A stretch of DNA of 20,789 bases from an uncultured Leucobacter sp. (GTDB lineage Bacteria > Actinomycetota > Actinomycetes > Actinomycetales > Microbacteriaceae): the NCBI GenBank assembly GCA_937967375.1, contig CALCJF010000113.1:1-20789 (forward strand), in the 5' to 3' direction. Below are positions 13,609-20,789 of this stretch, piece after piece (positions within the stretch are counted from its first letter, which is position 1; the number at the start of each line of letters is the position of its first letter). The position numbers and the translations under genes are program-made. The notes below the pieces were generated by a model that saw only the letters and a list, made by a program, of their open reading frames with translations, searched no databases and was not told where the DNA came from.

Positions 13609-15270
13609 TCAGCTATCTGCGCGATAGACCGATCGACCGCGAGAAAAGGTCTCGACGGTGCGCGTCTGGCTGATCTCGCCGACCGGCGCGGCGAAGGGAT
13701 CGCGGTCCACGACCACCAGGTCGGCGATGAAGCCAGGGGCAATCTCGCCGAGGTCATCTCGCCAGCCGTTGATCTCGGCGCCGCCGCGGGTGTAGGCACG
13801 CAACACCTCGCCGAGCGTCAGCCTCTCGCCCGGCACGAACACCCGCTCGTTATGGTCTGGGTGCCGCGGAGGGTGCTGCCGGTTCACTGCCACATGCATG
13901 CAGAGCCAGGGATCTGCCGTGGTGACCGGCCAGTCAGAGCCCGCCACGAGCTGACCGCCCCGCGAGAGAATGCTCTTAAACGGGTACTGCCAGTTCACGC
14001 GGTCTTCTCCAATGAGGGGCACATTGAGCTCGACCATCTGCGGGTCGTAGCTCGCCCAGAGCGGCTGCATGTTCGCCGCGACCCGGTGCTCGGCAAAACG
14101 CGGCAGGTCATCGGGGTGCACCACCTGCAGGTGAGCGATCTGGTGCGCCCTGCCTGTGTCGCCGTTCGCCTCGCGCGCTGCGGCAACCGCATCGATGCAC
14201 TCGGTGACACCTCGATCGCCGATCGCGTGAAAATGTAACTGCACACCCGTCTTGTCGAAGTGCGTAGCGATGCGGTGCAGACTCTCACGCTCGATAAACG
14301 AGATGCCGGTATCGGCTGCGTCACCGCAGCTGCAGCCGCTCTTCAGGTACGGCGCGCTCATCGCAGCCGTTCGGTTCTCGACCACACCGTCTTGCATGAT
14401 CTTGACCGTGGTGAGCTTGAAGTCGCCCTCTTGAAAGTCCGAGATAACGCTCTCGAGTTCGGGGATCTGCTCTTCGCCCCGCGTGCGATCCCACCAGATC
14501 GCACCGTTGACTCGCGCTTTGAGATCGCCGCGCTTGAGCGCTTCGCGGTAGACGTAGACCTCTTCGGAACTGTGGTTGCCATAATCACCGAGCAGCGCGT
14601 CTTGCCAGGCAGTGATACCAAACGCGTGCAGGTAGCTCTGCGCCGACATGAGTGCCTCGTACATGAACTCGCGAGAGGGGTCTGGCGCAAGCCCGAGCAC
14701 GAGCATGCGCGCGCCTTCGTGCAGGGTGCCTGTGGGGTTGCCGTGCTTGTCGCGTTCAATCGTGCCGTCGACCGGGTCTGGTGTATCGCGTGTAATGCCC
14801 GCACGGCGCAGCGCTTCGGTGTTCACCCAGGTGCTGTGGTGATCACGGTTCGAGATCGCCATCGGGCGATCATCGCAGATCGCATCGAGGTCGGCGGCGA
14901 GCGGAAACCCATCGGCAAACGGGGCCATCTGCCAGCCGCCGCCGAGAATCCACTCGGTGTCTGGGTGACTCACCACGTACTCACGGATAGCCTCGAGATA
15001 CTCGGCCTTGGTCCACAGCTCTGACAGATCGCAGCCAAGGCGCTCGAGACCGGCCTCGATCGGGTGCACGTGGGCATCGATAATGCCCGGCAACAGCATC
15101 TTGCCCTCGAGGTCTATCACTCGGGTCTGCTCGCCGATCAGCGCCGCGACCTCATTGATGCCTATCGCCACGATCTTCTCGCCCACAACGCCGACGTCGG
15201 TTCGAGTCGGTGCAGCGCCAGAACCGTCGAACACCGAGCCGCCAGTGAAGGCAATATCGAGAAAAGTCAT
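13609..15270 (-). CDS. Amidohydrolase family 3 protein (YtcJ/NfdA-like)
   Basis: Metal-dependent hydrolase of the amidohydrolase-3 group, which includes N-substituted formamide deformylase and many uncharacterised YtcJ-like enzymes. Metal-site residues are present: DAHVHP (65-70; His67 and His69), KIMQDGVVENRTA (290-302; Lys290), HFHAIGDRG (346-354; His348), HQIAHLQ (376-382) and GSDWP (444-448; Asp445). The length of 553 residues is normal, and no signal peptide is seen, so hydrolysis should be cytosolic. ATG 15270 follows AAAGGGG by 12 nt; an upstream TTG at 15279 is an alternative only 3 nt from that site. It is the first gene of the importer operon and is divergent from the LacI-type gene, which implies that it acts on what the importer brings in. 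Substrate is unknown; an amide, formamide or N-acyl compound is the family expectation. Confidence 0.92.
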   Translation of the reverse strand: MTFLDIAFTGGSVFDGSGAAPTRTDVGVVGEKIVAIGINEVAALIGEQTRVIDLEGKMLLPGIIDAHVHPIEAGLERLGCDLSELWTKAEYLEAIREYVVSHPDTEWILGGGWQMAPFADGFPLAADLDAICDDRPMAISNRDHHSTWVNTEALRRAGITRDTPDPVDGTIERDKHGNPTGTLHEGARMLVLGLAPDPSREFMYEALMSAQSYLHAFGITAWQDALLGDYGNHSSEEVYVYREALKRGDLKARVNGAIWWDRTRGEEQIPELESVISDFQEGDFKLTTVKIMQDGVVENRTAAMSAPYLKSGCSCGDAADTGISFIERESLHRIATHFDKTGVQLHFHAIGDRGVTECIDAVAAAREANGDTGRAHQIAHLQVVHPDDLPRFAEHRVAANMQPLWASYDPQMVELNVPLIGEDRVNWQYPFKSILSRGGQLVAGSDWPVTTADPWLCMHVAVNRQHPPRHPDHNERVFVPGERLTLGEVLRAYTRGGAEINGWRDDLGEIAPGFIADLVVVDRDPFAAPVGEISQTRTVETFSRGRSVYRADS

Positions 15271-15323
15271 TTCAGCCAAAGACCCCTTTGTCGCGCACCG
15301 ATAAGCACTCGGTAATCAAATTA

Positions 15324-15351
15324 CTTAAACGATTAATATAAAACGTTTAAG
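15324..15351. promoter_or_regulatory. Tandem LacI-type operator-like sites in the divergent region
   Basis: A perfect inverted repeat CTTAAACG (15324-15331) / CGTTTAAG (15344-15351) contains two palindrome-like 12-mers, TTAAACGATTAA (15325-15336) and TAAAACGTTTAA (15339-15350), each with a central CG and centres 14 bp apart. AAACGTTT-type cores with central CG are typical LacI-family operators. The sites lie in a strongly AT-rich stretch 54 nt from the amidohydrolase start and 102 nt from the regulator start, where they could control both. The promoters themselves are not resolvable; TAACAT (15359-15364) is one possible -10 toward the regulator. Confidence 0.65.
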
Positions 15352-15453
15352 CAGACGATAACATAGTCATAGTGCGCTCGCAAACATCACGATTGCGAGG
15401 CCAGCAACCGACGGCCGCCAGGCTACCGAAACGCGACGCCCAAAGGAGGAGTG

Positions 15454-16446
15454 ATGTCAACACCCACGCTCTCAGACGTCGCAGCACGCGCGCAGGTCTC
15501 AACCGCGGCCGCTTCACTCGCGCTCAACGGCAAGCCCGGCGTCTCTGTGGCGACCCGCGAGCGAGTGCTTGGTGCCGCCAAACATCTGGGGTACCGGCCA
15601 AACCCGGTCGGGCGAGCGCTGCGCCAGGCCAGAATCGGGTCGATTGGCCTCTACCTGCCCGGCACTGCGGGCCAGTTCAGCTACTACGCCGAAGTCACGA
15701 ACGGCATCACTGAGGTGCTGCACCGCAATGGTACCTCGCTACTGTTTCTGCCAAACTCTGCGAACGGTCTGCAGATCGAACGTGCACCGCTGCTCGACGG
15801 TTACATTCTGATCGAACCGCACAGCGACGACCCAGGCGTCGCTGAGATTCTTGCGCAAGACCTTCCTGTGGTCACCGGGGACCGACCGACCTGCGGAGTC
15901 GGTGAGCCGTGGGGAATCGTGGAGTCACCCACGCGAAAGCTCACCAGAGACTCGCTCGAGCACCTTCGCGAGCGCGGCTCGAAACGACCCGGCATTCTCG
16001 TGATCGAACGCGTTTCAGAATGGACGCTCGACCTAGAACAGCACTACCTCGAGTGGTGCGCCGAGCAAAGCATCACACCACGCATCGCTACAGTCAGCAT
16101 CAACGACAGCAACGAAGAACTCGTGGCGACACTCGCACCGTTCTTCACTGCTGAAACCGGCTGCGACGGCCTCTTCACCGCCGGTGACGGCATCGCCGCG
16201 CGGATTGCGGGCATCTTGCGCTCGCTCGGCAAGACCATCGGCCAAGACGTGAGACTCGTCTCGGGCGTTGATAGCGACCTCATGTCGTTTCACACGCCGT
16301 CGATTACGGCAATCGATCTACAGCCACGACTGTTCGGCAGAACTTGCGCTGAGCTGATGCTCGAGCTTCTCGACGTCGGCCATCGCCCCGCAACGCCCGA
16401 GCGCAGGCTCGTACCCGCGCCGCTCATCGCCCGGGATTCTGCGTAG
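15454..16446 (+). CDS. LacI-family transcriptional regulator
   Basis: DNA-binding repressor or activator, 330 residues. The helix-turn-helix is at the N-terminus (TLSDVAARAQVSTAAASLAL, 5-24), followed by the conserved region LGYRPNPVGRALR (45-57), whose last part is the hinge helix with Leu56 for minor-groove insertion. The remainder is a periplasmic-binding-protein-like effector domain (about 62-330), starting at GSIGLYLPG and ending in a region with DLQPRLFGRTCAELMLELL, as usual. LacI proteins mostly sense sugars or nucleosides; here the divergent operon is a family 3 importer plus amidohydrolase, so the effector may be non-sugar. The ATG at 15454 is preferred over the GTG at 15451 because AGGAGG (15444-15449) ends 4 nt before it. 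It very likely binds the operator-like sites upstream and its own promoter. Confidence 0.93.
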   Translation: MSTPTLSDVAARAQVSTAAASLALNGKPGVSVATRERVLGAAKHLGYRPNPVGRALRQARIGSIGLYLPGTAGQFSYYAEVTNGITEVLHRNGTSLLFLPNSANGLQIERAPLLDGYILIEPHSDDPGVAEILAQDLPVVTGDRPTCGVGEPWGIVESPTRKLTRDSLEHLRERGSKRPGILVIERVSEWTLDLEQHYLEWCAEQSITPRIATVSINDSNEELVATLAPFFTAETGCDGLFTAGDGIAARIAGILRSLGKTIGQDVRLVSGVDSDLMSFHTPSITAIDLQPRLFGRTCAELMLELLDVGHRPATPERRLVPAPLIARDSA

Positions 16447-16449
16447 CCG

Positions 16450-16830
16450 TCAGCGAACGGAGACGACACCCGTCATCTCGGGGTGCACCGAGCAGTCATA
16501 GGGGTAGTCGCCGGCTTTCTCGAAGACGTGCACGTATTCGCCGCTGGTCTGCAGCTCACTCACGAAGCTGCCGTCTTCTGCGACCACGTCGTGCTCCATT
16601 ACGCCCGAGAAGACCCAGCGCACGGCCTGCCCAGGCTTCACCTCGACATTCGCCGGCTCGAACTTATTGTCAATGACGGCAACAGTCACATCGGCTTGCA
16701 CGCCTGCAGCAGACGGCACGGTCGCAGGCTTCTTCTGCGGTGCGCACGCAGCGAGAACGCCAGCGAGCGCAACCGCCACGAGACCGCCGAACGTTCGGCG
16801 CCCCAGCGAGGCTCGTGCCGCAGCGCTCAC
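16450..16830 (-). CDS. Cupredoxin-domain lipoprotein (plastocyanin/azurin-like)
   Basis: Small copper electron carrier anchored outside the membrane, 126 residues. A signal peptide with RR at 11-12 and a hydrophobic core ends in lipobox LAAC, with Cys29 as the lipidated residue. The cupredoxin domain (about 47-126) contains VTVAVIDNKFEPANVEVKPG (49-68) and all four type-1 copper ligands: His80 in MEHDV, then Cys113, His116 and Met119 in DCSVHPEM. The start is GTG at 16830, overlapping the stop of the flavoprotein gene by 4 nt (GTGA), which suggests translational coupling. The stop lies 3 nt from the stop of the convergent LacI-type gene, so no terminator fits between them. Its redox partner is not known; the coupled flavoprotein gene makes an obvious candidate for functional association. 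Confidence 0.9.
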   Translation of the reverse strand: MSAAARASLGRRTFGGLVAVALAGVLAACAPQKKPATVPSAAGVQADVTVAVIDNKFEPANVEVKPGQAVRWVFSGVMEHDVVAEDGSFVSELQTSGEYVHVFEKAGDYPYDCSVHPEMTGVVSVR

Positions 16831-18272
16831 TGCGCGCTCCGGTGCATGGCCCGCGCTGCGTCGGTGATGGCGCCCGTCATCGAGGGGTATACCGTGAAGG
16901 CCGAAGCCACCTGATCGACAGTGAGGCGGTGCTCGACGGCGAGCGCAAGCGGAAAGATGAGCTCGCTGGCACGGTGCGCCACGATCACGCCGCCGATTAC
17001 CGTGCCCGAAGCCTGCCAGGCGAACAGCTTGACGAAGCCCTCGGCGAGCCCGATCATCTTGGCTCGGGGGTTGGTGTTGAGCGGGATCGTGTGCGACACC
17101 GCCTTCGCGAGGTCGCTGTTGTCTGCGAGGGAGCGCTCATTCCAGCCAACGGTTGCGATCTCGGGGTACGTGAACACGTTCGCGGCCACATTGCGCAGGT
17201 CGATCGGGCGCACGAAGTCGCCGAGCGCGTGCATGATCGCGGTGCGACCCTGCATCGAGGCGACTGAGGCGAGCGGAAAGAAGTCGGTGCAGTCACCGGC
17301 GGCGTAGATCGACGGCACTCGCGTGCGCGCCACCTTGTTCACGCGAATGTGACCGCTCTCGGTCAGCTCGACGCCCGCGTCGCGCAACCCGATGCCGGCG
17401 GTGTTCGGAACCGAGCCGACAGCCATCAGACAGTGCGAGCCCTCAATTGTGCGGCCGTCTTCGAGTTCGACGAGCACGCCCTCTTCGGTGCGGGTGACCG
17501 AGGTGGCGCGCGATTTCGACATGACATGCATGCCGAGCTTTGCGAACTCTCGCTCGATTACGGCCGCCGCATCGGGATCCTCGCCGGGCAACACCTGCTC
17601 ACGGCTCGATACGAGGGTGACCTCCGAACCGAGCGTGCGGTACGCGTTCGCGAACTCGGCACCGGTGACGCCCGAACCGACCACGACCAGGTGCTCGGGA
17701 ATCGCCTGCAGGTTGTAGAGCTGCTTCCAGGTGAGAATGCGCTCACCATCTGGCTTCGCGCTATCGAGCTCGCGCGGGCTCGCACCCACCGCGACAACGA
17801 TGGTGTCGGCCTCGATGCGATCGAAATCGGTGCCATCGCCACTGTGCCCGGTCGAGACCACGACCGCGTTAGCACCGTCGAGGCGCCCCTGCCCCTGCAC
17901 GACGCGCACTCCCGCATCTTCGAGGCTGTGCAAAATGTCAGTCGACTGGGCGCCCGCCATCGCAAGCAGTCGCTTGTTCACCGCGGCGAGGTTCACAGTG
18001 GTCTCGGGGCGCACTGGCTTGCCGTCACCACCGGGCACGAAGGTCTGCACACCGAGACGGCCCGCATCACGAACTGCCTGCACTCCGCCCGCGGTCGCGA
18101 TCAGGCTCTTCGATGGAACGACGTCGGTGAGCACGGTGGCACCGCCAACTCCCGACCGTTCAATGAGGGTGACCTCTGCCCCCAACTGCGCACCCGCGAG
18201 TGCTGCCTCGTACCCGCCGGGGCCCCCGCCGAGCACGACGATTCGGTGCTTGCGATCCTGTGCTTTTGCCAT
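16827..18272 (-). CDS. lpdA: Cysteine-free flavoprotein disulfide reductase homologue, LpdA-type NAD(P)H quinone reductase
   Basis: Two-dinucleotide-binding flavoprotein related to dihydrolipoamide dehydrogenase, 481 residues. FAD motif GGGPGGYEAAL (15-25), NAD(P) motif VVGSGVTGAEFANAY (197-211) and the second FAD motif YAAGDCTD (323-330) are intact. The redox-active CxxxxC is absent: the aligned stretch is GGATVLTDVVPSK (43-55), with Thr46 and Val51 in the cysteine positions. The C-terminal His-Glu dyad is replaced by VYPSMTGAI (461-469). This matches mycobacterial LpdA (Rv3303c), described as a quinone reductase rather than a lipoamide dehydrogenase. The start is ATG 18272; the frame runs on to 18770, but those residues are not family-like and overlap the decarboxylase gene. 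TAGACT lies 7 nt before the ATG, a leaderless arrangement. Its stop overlaps the cupredoxin start. Confidence 0.9.
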   Translation of the reverse strand: MAKAQDRKHRIVVLGGGPGGYEAALAGAQLGAEVTLIERSGVGGATVLTDVVPSKSLIATAGGVQAVRDAGRLGVQTFVPGGDGKPVRPETTVNLAAVNKRLLAMAGAQSTDILHSLEDAGVRVVQGQGRLDGANAVVVSTGHSGDGTDFDRIEADTIVVAVGASPRELDSAKPDGERILTWKQLYNLQAIPEHLVVVGSGVTGAEFANAYRTLGSEVTLVSSREQVLPGEDPDAAAVIEREFAKLGMHVMSKSRATSVTRTEEGVLVELEDGRTIEGSHCLMAVGSVPNTAGIGLRDAGVELTESGHIRVNKVARTRVPSIYAAGDCTDFFPLASVASMQGRTAIMHALGDFVRPIDLRNVAANVFTYPEIATVGWNERSLADNSDLAKAVSHTIPLNTNPRAKMIGLAEGFVKLFAWQASGTVIGGVIVAHRASELIFPLALAVEHRLTVDQVASAFTVYPSMTGAITDAARAMHRSAQ

Positions 18273-18279
18273 GCCCCCA

Positions 18280-18285
18280 AGTCTA
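18280..18285 (-). promoter_or_regulatory. Candidate -10 TAGACT for the lpdA gene, leaderless arrangement
   Basis: TAGACT on the minus strand is followed by the 7 nt TGGGGGC and the ATG at 18272. The G-run is too close to the ATG to serve as a normal ribosome site. No clear -35 is present. The surrounding 18286-18468 is a divergent intergenic region without a gene. Confidence 0.5.
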
Positions 18286-18402
18286 GGCGCTTGAAGCCGG
18301 GCGATGATCCTCTTCGAAGAACACCAGCACCCCCGGCAAATCCCGACGACAACGAGGCTGTCACGGCATGCAATCTTGCCTCTCGCGGCATCTAGCAACA
18401 CG

Positions 18403-18408
18403 TAAGAT
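18403..18408 (+). promoter_or_regulatory. Possible -10 TAAGAT for the decarboxylase gene
   Basis: TAAGAT lies 60 nt before the decarboxylase ATG and would give a leader of about 50 nt carrying AAAGGA (18456-18461) at 7-nt spacing. The only -35-like hexamer, TTGCCT (18376-18381), is 21 nt away, which is too far for a standard promoter, so this is tentative. Confidence 0.25.
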
Positions 18409-18468
18409 CGAGACAACCTCGCAACTCTGCGGGCAGCGCATCGAAGCGGCCCGCGAAAGGATCGTGCA

Positions 18469-20789
18469 ATGACGCTTCTCGATGACGCTTTCTCAGAGAC
18501 TGCTGCCCAGGCAGGCGCGATTCGAACGCAAGCCACGGCTTCGCTTTCGGGCGCGGGCGAGCTCGAGCGCGACCCGGGAATGCCTTCGAGCACCTGGCGA
18601 CTGCGCAGCGACGCGTGGGAGTACCTGCGTTTCGGCGTGAAGCGAATCGCGCTGGGCAGCGACGACGAGAGCGCCCTCACCCGAGACGGCGAGATCGCTC
18701 GAAACCTGCGCGCGCTCGAAACCATCGAGATGTATTGGGCGGGCTTCGGGCAGCGGTATGTGCGGGGCATCGCAGAGCTGCTGAAGGCGGGCGACTACCA
18801 GGCGGCGCTCGACCGCATCGGTCGCGTCGTGCAGCGCTTGCGCGGTTCGACCGTGCCAGAAGACCCCCGCGACGAGGCGATCGATGAAACCGAACGCATC
18901 GAACAGCACGACGACAGCGACCCGCGACCCCGCTTCGAGGTACTGGTGATCGACGAGACAACTGCCGGTGACCGCGACTCGATGCGTGCAGAAAACCTGC
19001 GCTTGCGCGGTGCCGCAGACCAATTCATCTACGATTTCGTCGTCGTGCCCTCTGCCGACGACGCGATCGCGGCGCTGCTGACGAATCCCAACATTCTCGC
19101 GTGCATCATTCGCCCGGGGTTCAGCGGCCGCAGCACCCAGGCGCTGAGCCGTGATCTTCGCGACACGATTGCGCTCGTCTGGGAATCGGCAAATGTGCCC
19201 ACCGCGCCAGCGTCGAGCGCGCTCTCTTCGGTGCAGCGCGTGGTGCGCCTCGCCGATGTGCTGCACAGCATTCGCCCCGAGATCGACCTCTACCTCATGG
19301 CAGGCGCGAACATCGAAGACCTCGCAGGTGCCCTTTCGCGTCGGTTCCGTCGCGTCTTCAGGCGCGAGGATCAGCTCGAACTGCACCTCTCGCTACTGCG
19401 GCGCGTATCGCACCTCTATGACACGCCGTTCTTCGCGGCGATCCAGGATCACGCGCGCCGCCCGGTCGGGGTGTTTCACGCGCTGCCCGTCGCGCGCGGC
19501 GGATCGGTGGTCGGGTCGAAGTGGATCTCAGACCTCGCCGATTTCTACGGCCTGAACCTGTTGCTCGCTGAAACCAGCGCCACCTCGGGCGGCCTTGATT
19601 CGTTGCTCGCGCCGGTGCACACCCTCAAGAAGGCGCAAGAACTCGCCGCCCGAGCGTTCGGCGCGAAGCAAACCTTCTTCGTGACCAACGGCACCTCGAC
19701 CGCGAACAAGATCGTGCACCAGGCGCTCACGTCGCCGGGCGACGTGGTGCTCGTCGACCGCAACTGCCACAAGTCGCATCACCACGCGCTCATGCTGACG
19801 GGCGCGAAGCCTGCCTACCTCGAGGCCTACCCGCTCAACAACTACGCCTTCTACGGCGCGGTGCCGCTATCGAGCATCAAGCAGCTGCTGCTCGACTACC
19901 GGGCGGCGGGTCGCCTCGACGAAGTGCGCATGGTGACGCTTACCAACTGCACCTTCGACGGCATCGTCTACGACGTCGAACGAGTCATGGCCGAATGCCT
20001 TGCGATCAAGCCCGACCTGGTGTTCCTCTGGGACGAGGCGTGGTTCGCGTTCGCGGCGTTTCACCCAGTGACGCGACGCCGCACCGCAATGGCCGCGGCG
20101 AAGCGTCTCGAAGAGCGCCTGAAGAGCTCTGCCCACGCAGCCGCATACGCCGAGCAGCAGAAACTGCTCTTCGCCGCCGACGGCACACCGGCGGCAGACG
20201 AGGTGTGGCTGAGCGAACGACTGATCCCTTCGCCCGACGCACGCCTGCGCGTGTACGCGTCACAGTCGACTCACAAGACGCTGACCTCGCTGCGCCAGGG
20301 ATCGATGATTCACGTCTACGACCAGGACTGGGTGCGCGACGCGCGTGAACCCTTCCACGAGGCGTACATGACGCACACCTCGACGTCGCCGAACTACCAG
20401 ATTCTGACCTCGCTCGATCTCGGCAGACGCCAGGTCGAGCTCGAGGGCTTCGAGCTCGTGCAGCGCCAGCTCGACCTCGCGACGAGCCTGTCGCAGGCGA
20501 TCGCGAGACACTCGCTGCTGCGCAAGTTCTTCAGGGTGCTCAGCGCGCATGACCTGATCCCTGAGCAGCTGCGCGGCGAAGGCGCGGCAATGCCGCTGAG
20601 GCGCGGCCTCGCCGATATGTGGCGGGCGTGGGAGCACGACGAGTTCGTCGTCGACCCGAGCCGCATCACCGTCGAGATCTCGCGCACGGGCGTCGATGGC
20701 GACACGTTCAAGCACGACTACCTCATGGATCGCTTCGGCATTCAGGTGAACAAGACCAGCCGCAACACGGTGCTGTTCATGACGAACAT
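18469..20789 (+). CDS. Orn/Lys/Arg decarboxylase (PLP fold type I, group III), 3' end missing
   Basis: PLP enzyme that decarboxylates a basic amino acid to a polyamine precursor or diamine in the cytosol. The visible 773 residues start at ATG 18469 after AAAGGA. Residues 1-150 are a helical extension ending in an acidic linker. A receiver-like wing starts near 156 (FEVLVIDETTAGDRDSM). The PLP domain carries TNGTSTANK (406-414), the NCHKSHHHA loop, WDEAWFAF (521-528; Asp522 for the pyridine nitrogen) and SQSTHKTL with PLP lysine Lys603. Relative to E. coli LdcI or AdiA, the lysine is over 200 residues further in, through the N-terminal extension and an insertion of about 50 helical residues (about 536-585) between Asp522 and Lys603. 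The C-terminal domain runs off the edge. Lysine, ornithine or arginine specificity cannot be decided. Confidence 0.92.
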   Translation, partial: MTLLDDAFSETAAQAGAIRTQATASLSGAGELERDPGMPSSTWRLRSDAWEYLRFGVKRIALGSDDESALTRDGEIARNLRALETIEMYWAGFGQRYVRGIAELLKAGDYQAALDRIGRVVQRLRGSTVPEDPRDEAIDETERIEQHDDSDPRPRFEVLVIDETTAGDRDSMRAENLRLRGAADQFIYDFVVVPSADDAIAALLTNPNILACIIRPGFSGRSTQALSRDLRDTIALVWESANVPTAPASSALSSVQRVVRLADVLHSIRPEIDLYLMAGANIEDLAGALSRRFRRVFRREDQLELHLSLLRRVSHLYDTPFFAAIQDHARRPVGVFHALPVARGGSVVGSKWISDLADFYGLNLLLAETSATSGGLDSLLAPVHTLKKAQELAARAFGAKQTFFVTNGTSTANKIVHQALTSPGDVVLVDRNCHKSHHHALMLTGAKPAYLEAYPLNNYAFYGAVPLSSIKQLLLDYRAAGRLDEVRMVTLTNCTFDGIVYDVERVMAECLAIKPDLVFLWDEAWFAFAAFHPVTRRRTAMAAAKRLEERLKSSAHAAAYAEQQKLLFAADGTPAADEVWLSERLIPSPDARLRVYASQSTHKTLTSLRQGSMIHVYDQDWVRDAREPFHEAYMTHTSTSPNYQILTSLDLGRRQVELEGFELVQRQLDLATSLSQAIARHSLLRKFFRVLSAHDLIPEQLRGEGAAMPLRRGLADMWRAWEHDEFVVDPSRITVEISRTGVDGDTFKHDYLMDRFGIQVNKTSRNTVLFMTN

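Noticed and set aside
16443..16456. Terminator between the convergent LacI-type and cupredoxin genes
   Set aside because: The stop codons are only 3 nt apart and no hairpin fits in the gap; termination must occur inside the opposing gene.
18273..18770. N-terminal extension of the LpdA-type protein to 647 residues
   Set aside because: The added residues are Arg/Ser/Ala-rich without family similarity, overlap the decarboxylase coding region and precede the -10 element at 18280-18285.

Overview
The window looks like chromosome from a high-GC Gram-positive bacterium, most likely an actinobacterium of the Microbacteriaceae/Micrococcales kind. This is inferred from the GC-rich codon use, a single-chain biotin carboxylase/BCCP subunit, paired MaoC dehydratases next to murB, a cysteine-free LpdA-type flavoprotein, frequent 4-nt gene overlaps, and apparent leaderless starts. 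I cannot name the species. I see no rRNA, tRNA, CRISPR array, transposase or prophage gene. Nearly all of the sequence is coding.

Layout. (1) 1-1939, minus: a proline iminopeptidase overlapping an amidohydrolase of the MTA/SAH deaminase type, which runs off the left edge. (2) 1940-2198: an intergenic stretch with a 77-bp inverted-repeat element and a terminator hairpin. (3) 2199-4247, minus: an acyl-CoA oxidase with a good promoter. (4) 4465-7758, minus: a compact envelope/lipid run, DUF937 protein, membrane protein, two MaoC-fold dehydratases (HadA/HadB-like) and murB; the last three overlap by 4 nt each. (5) 7938-10734, plus: acyl-CoA carboxylase alpha chain and a luciferase-like flavin oxidoreductase. 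(6) 10735-10851: a convergent intergenic region with four copies of a GTGGATA motif in symmetric array. (7) 10852-15270, minus: amidohydrolase-3 enzyme, lipoprotein substrate-binding protein, permease and ATPase, divergent from a LacI-family regulator (15454-16446, plus), with tandem operator-like sites between them. (8) 16450-18272, minus: a cysteine-free LpdA-type flavoprotein overlapping a cupredoxin lipoprotein gene. (9) 18469 to the right edge, plus: a large Orn/Lys/Arg decarboxylase with an N-terminal extension and an internal insertion.

How the parts fit. The clearest locus-level unit is the LacI-controlled importer plus amidohydrolase: it reads as a dedicated uptake-and-hydrolysis pathway for a small polar amide or N-acylated compound whose identity the sequence does not give. 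The flavoprotein/cupredoxin pair could be a redox unit at the membrane. The rest is mostly housekeeping lipid, envelope and peptide metabolism. I did not find an obvious wholly new system; the best leads are the LacI locus, the flavoprotein/cupredoxin pair, the GTGGATA array, the 77-bp inverted repeat and the recurring leaderless promoter arrangement.
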